Assembly (NCBI RefSeq): GCF_001667735.1
Contig: NZ_LZJN01000005.1
Location: forward strand, 1 to 41,003
Source of the DNA: Mycobacterium sp. E183
GTDB lineage: Bacteria > Actinomycetota > Actinomycetes > Mycobacteriales > Mycobacteriaceae
Length of the DNA: 41,003 nt
Direction of reading: 5' to 3'
Within the stretch, counting starts at the first letter, position 1; every line of letters begins with the position of its first letter. Below the pieces are notes generated by a model. It saw only the letters and a list, made by a program, of their open reading frames with translations, was not told where the DNA came from and did not search any database. Below are positions 39,881 through 41,003 of this stretch, piece by piece. A program made the translations under genes and the position numbers.

Positions 39881-40957
39881 ATGAGCCAGTGCATCATCGT
39901 CAGCGGTGATGACGCGCTCGCGTCGACGATCGTCGATGAGCTGAAGCGGGCGGGCGCGCGCGTCGCCAGGCTTCTCGATTCGGAACTCGCGGGCGCCCGG
40001 GTCAAGACCCAGCTCGCCAGGGCGGGCGTCACCACGGCGTCCGCCGTCGTGTGCGCGGGAGACGACGACGCGACGAACCTGGAGATTGCGCTGCTGGCGC
40101 GGAAGGCCAACCCGGACATCCGTGTGGTGGCGCGGGTGGCCAACGACGTGTTGCGCGAGGCGGTCGCTGCCGACGAGGGGCCCAGCTCCATCCTGGGCGT
40201 CGCGGATCTGGCGGGGGCCGCGGTCGTCGAGGCGTGCCTGGCACGCACCACACATCCCTTCGAAGTGGCAGGTATCGAATTCGTGGTCTTCGGCGCCGAG
40301 GCGCCGTTCGACGCGTCGCTGCGCGAGATCTATGGCGACCTCGCCCCGGTAGCGATGGTGCACAACGAGGACGCCGACCACCCCGGTGAGGTCGTGGTGT
40401 GCCCCGGGCGCGATTTGCGGGTCAACGCCGGCGACTGGACGGCAATGATCGGCACCACCGAGGAGGCGGCCGCCTGCGGCGTCAAGGTGCCACGTAACCC
40501 GAAGATGCGGTCGCGCCAATCCCGGCTGCGCCGTGTCCTCTACGCGGTGCGGGCCCTGCCCAACGAGGTCAATCCCGCTTTCTACCCGCTGATAGCCGCC
40601 CTCGTCCTCTTGATCATCAGCTCGACGACCCTGCTGCACTTTTCCTACACCCACCCAGGCATGTCCTGGACCGACGCTTTCTACTTCACCAACGAGACGA
40701 TCACCACGACCCGGACCCCCAGCGCGCTCAACCCCACCACGATGATGTGGTTGCGCAGGTGTCGCGCCCGCGGGCGGGCGGACAACGTGAGGAATCGGCG
40801 CGACAGCAGCACATCGGCGATGAAGGCGACCAGCAATGCGGTGGTGGTGACGCCGGCCAACATCAGCACTGCGGCGTACAGGCGCAGCCAGGTCGGCTGT
40901 TTGGCGAAGCTGAAGTCGCCGTATCCGGTCGTGGTGATCGTCTCGTTGGTGAAGTAG
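39881..40957 (+). CDS. RCK - two-helix K+ channel fusion, interrupted in the selectivity filter
   Basis: Only codons 1-277 (to 40711) are the genuine gene. Residues 1-210 are a TrkA-N/RCK-like nucleotide-binding domain (MSQCIIVSGDD, VVCAGDDDATNLEIALLARK) followed by a TrkA-C-like part. Residues about 233-256 form the first channel helix, and the pore helix WTDAFYFTNETITTT leads to the filter. The expected next residues are GYGD, as found on the opposite strand at 40712-40930. Instead the frame continues for 81 unrelated residues encoded by inverted DNA and stops at 40957. The intact product would be a K+ channel with an RCK domain at each end. ATG at 39881 has GGAGGG upstream. It is divergent from the two KimA-like importer genes. 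Confidence 0.7.
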   Translation: MSQCIIVSGDDALASTIVDELKRAGARVARLLDSELAGARVKTQLARAGVTTASAVVCAGDDDATNLEIALLARKANPDIRVVARVANDVLREAVAADEGPSSILGVADLAGAAVVEACLARTTHPFEVAGIEFVVFGAEAPFDASLREIYGDLAPVAMVHNEDADHPGEVVVCPGRDLRVNAGDWTAMIGTTEEAAACGVKVPRNPKMRSRQSRLRRVLYAVRALPNEVNPAFYPLIAALVLLIISSTTLLHFSYTHPGMSWTDAFYFTNETITTTRTPSALNPTTMMWLRRCRARGRADNVRNRRDSSTSAMKATSNAVVVTPANISTAAYRRSQVGCLAKLKSPYPVVVIVSLVK

Positions 40958-41003
40958 AAAGCGTCGGTCCAGGACATGCCTGGGTGGGTGTAGGAAAAGT
41001 GCA
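40635..41003. repeat. Large inverted repeat (fold-back), arms of at least 77 bp
   Basis: The sequence 40635-40711 recurs as an exact reverse complement at 40927-41003, leaving a single-copy centre of 215 nt (40712-40926). The right arm reaches the window edge, so the true arm may be longer. The centre is the reverse complement of what should follow the left arm in the channel gene. This is the pattern of either an invertible or rearranged segment or a chimeric fold-back read at the end of an assembled contig. Confidence 0.9.
40712..41003 (-). pseudogene. Inverted remainder of the K+ channel gene (filter, second helix, start of RCK2)
   Basis: Read on the minus strand from the right edge, this frame repeats the end of the first helix and the pore helix, then continues correctly where the plus-strand copy breaks: TTTGYGDF (canonical potassium filter), an arginine after LRLYAAVL, a second membrane helix (about 24 residues, MLAGVTTTALLVAFIADVLL), and the first beta-alpha unit of a second RCK domain (HIIVVGLSALGVRV). 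It ends at the fold-back point. It is thus the missing centre of the gene at 39881, in reverse orientation, not an independent gene. Confidence 0.7.

Overview
The window is high-GC chromosomal DNA from a slow-growing, non-tuberculous Mycobacterium. I infer this from gene content and order. The blocks add-deoA-cdd / sdhCDAB, sigJ-aminotransferase-dacB1-sugI-nagA-yihY-trpS-hydrolase-icd1 and metY-metX-methyltransferase follow the order known around Rv3313c-Rv3342 of M. tuberculosis. They are interrupted by genes that M. tuberculosis lacks here: a diguanylate cyclase, an AhpD-like protein, a racemase remnant, an esterase plus MprF-like pair, icd2, a 13E12-type HNH gene and a potassium block. The species cannot be fixed from sequence alone; the M. 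avium complex is a reasonable guess.

Layout. 1-2.6 kb: the 5' part of a VWA membrane protein, a bicupin dioxygenase-like gene divergent from a GntR/FCD regulator, and a small GlsB-type membrane protein. 2.7-5.5 kb: the nucleoside salvage operon cdd-deoA-add, coupled by 4-nt overlaps with TTG and GTG starts. 5.6-9.06 kb: the succinate dehydrogenase operon sdhCDAB. 9.06-11.8 kb: a GGDEF protein, an AhpD-like protein, a 5'-truncated aspartate racemase relic and decayed sequence. 11.8-15.7 kb: an overlapping pair, a membrane-anchored serine esterase and a large protein joining a degenerate rhomboid-like membrane region to a lysyl-phosphatidylglycerol-synthase domain. 15.7-22.7 kb: ECF sigma factor SigJ, a class III aminotransferase, the DD-carboxypeptidase DacB1, a PH-like small protein, sugar permease SugI and NagA. 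22.7-30.2 kb: tandem YihY paralogues after trpS, an alpha/beta hydrolase behind a palindromic, apparently leaderless promoter, and two unrelated isocitrate dehydrogenases (Icd1, Icd2) side by side. 30.3-33.7 kb: a SAM-IV riboswitch controlling metY-metX-methyltransferase.

33.7-41.0 kb: a 13E12-family HNH protein, then two tandem permeases that resemble the KimA family of potassium importers, facing a divergent RCK-K+ channel fusion gene. That channel gene breaks inside its selectivity filter. After T277 the sequence folds back: the next 215 nt are the reverse complement of the missing downstream gene, followed by an inverted copy (at least 77 bp) of the sequence before the break. This is either an invertible or rearranged segment, or a fold-back assembly artefact at a contig end; it is the most striking feature here.

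Themes. The genes are packed tightly. Five tail-to-tail pairs abut or overlap by 4-8 nt, and several starts have a TANNNT box 6-7 nt upstream, as expected for leaderless transcripts. Regulatory signals that can be read directly are the SAM-IV aptamer with a ribosome-site-sequestering platform, palindromes between icd2 and metY and upstream of the hydrolase at 25814, and a palindrome between the cupin and gntR genes.
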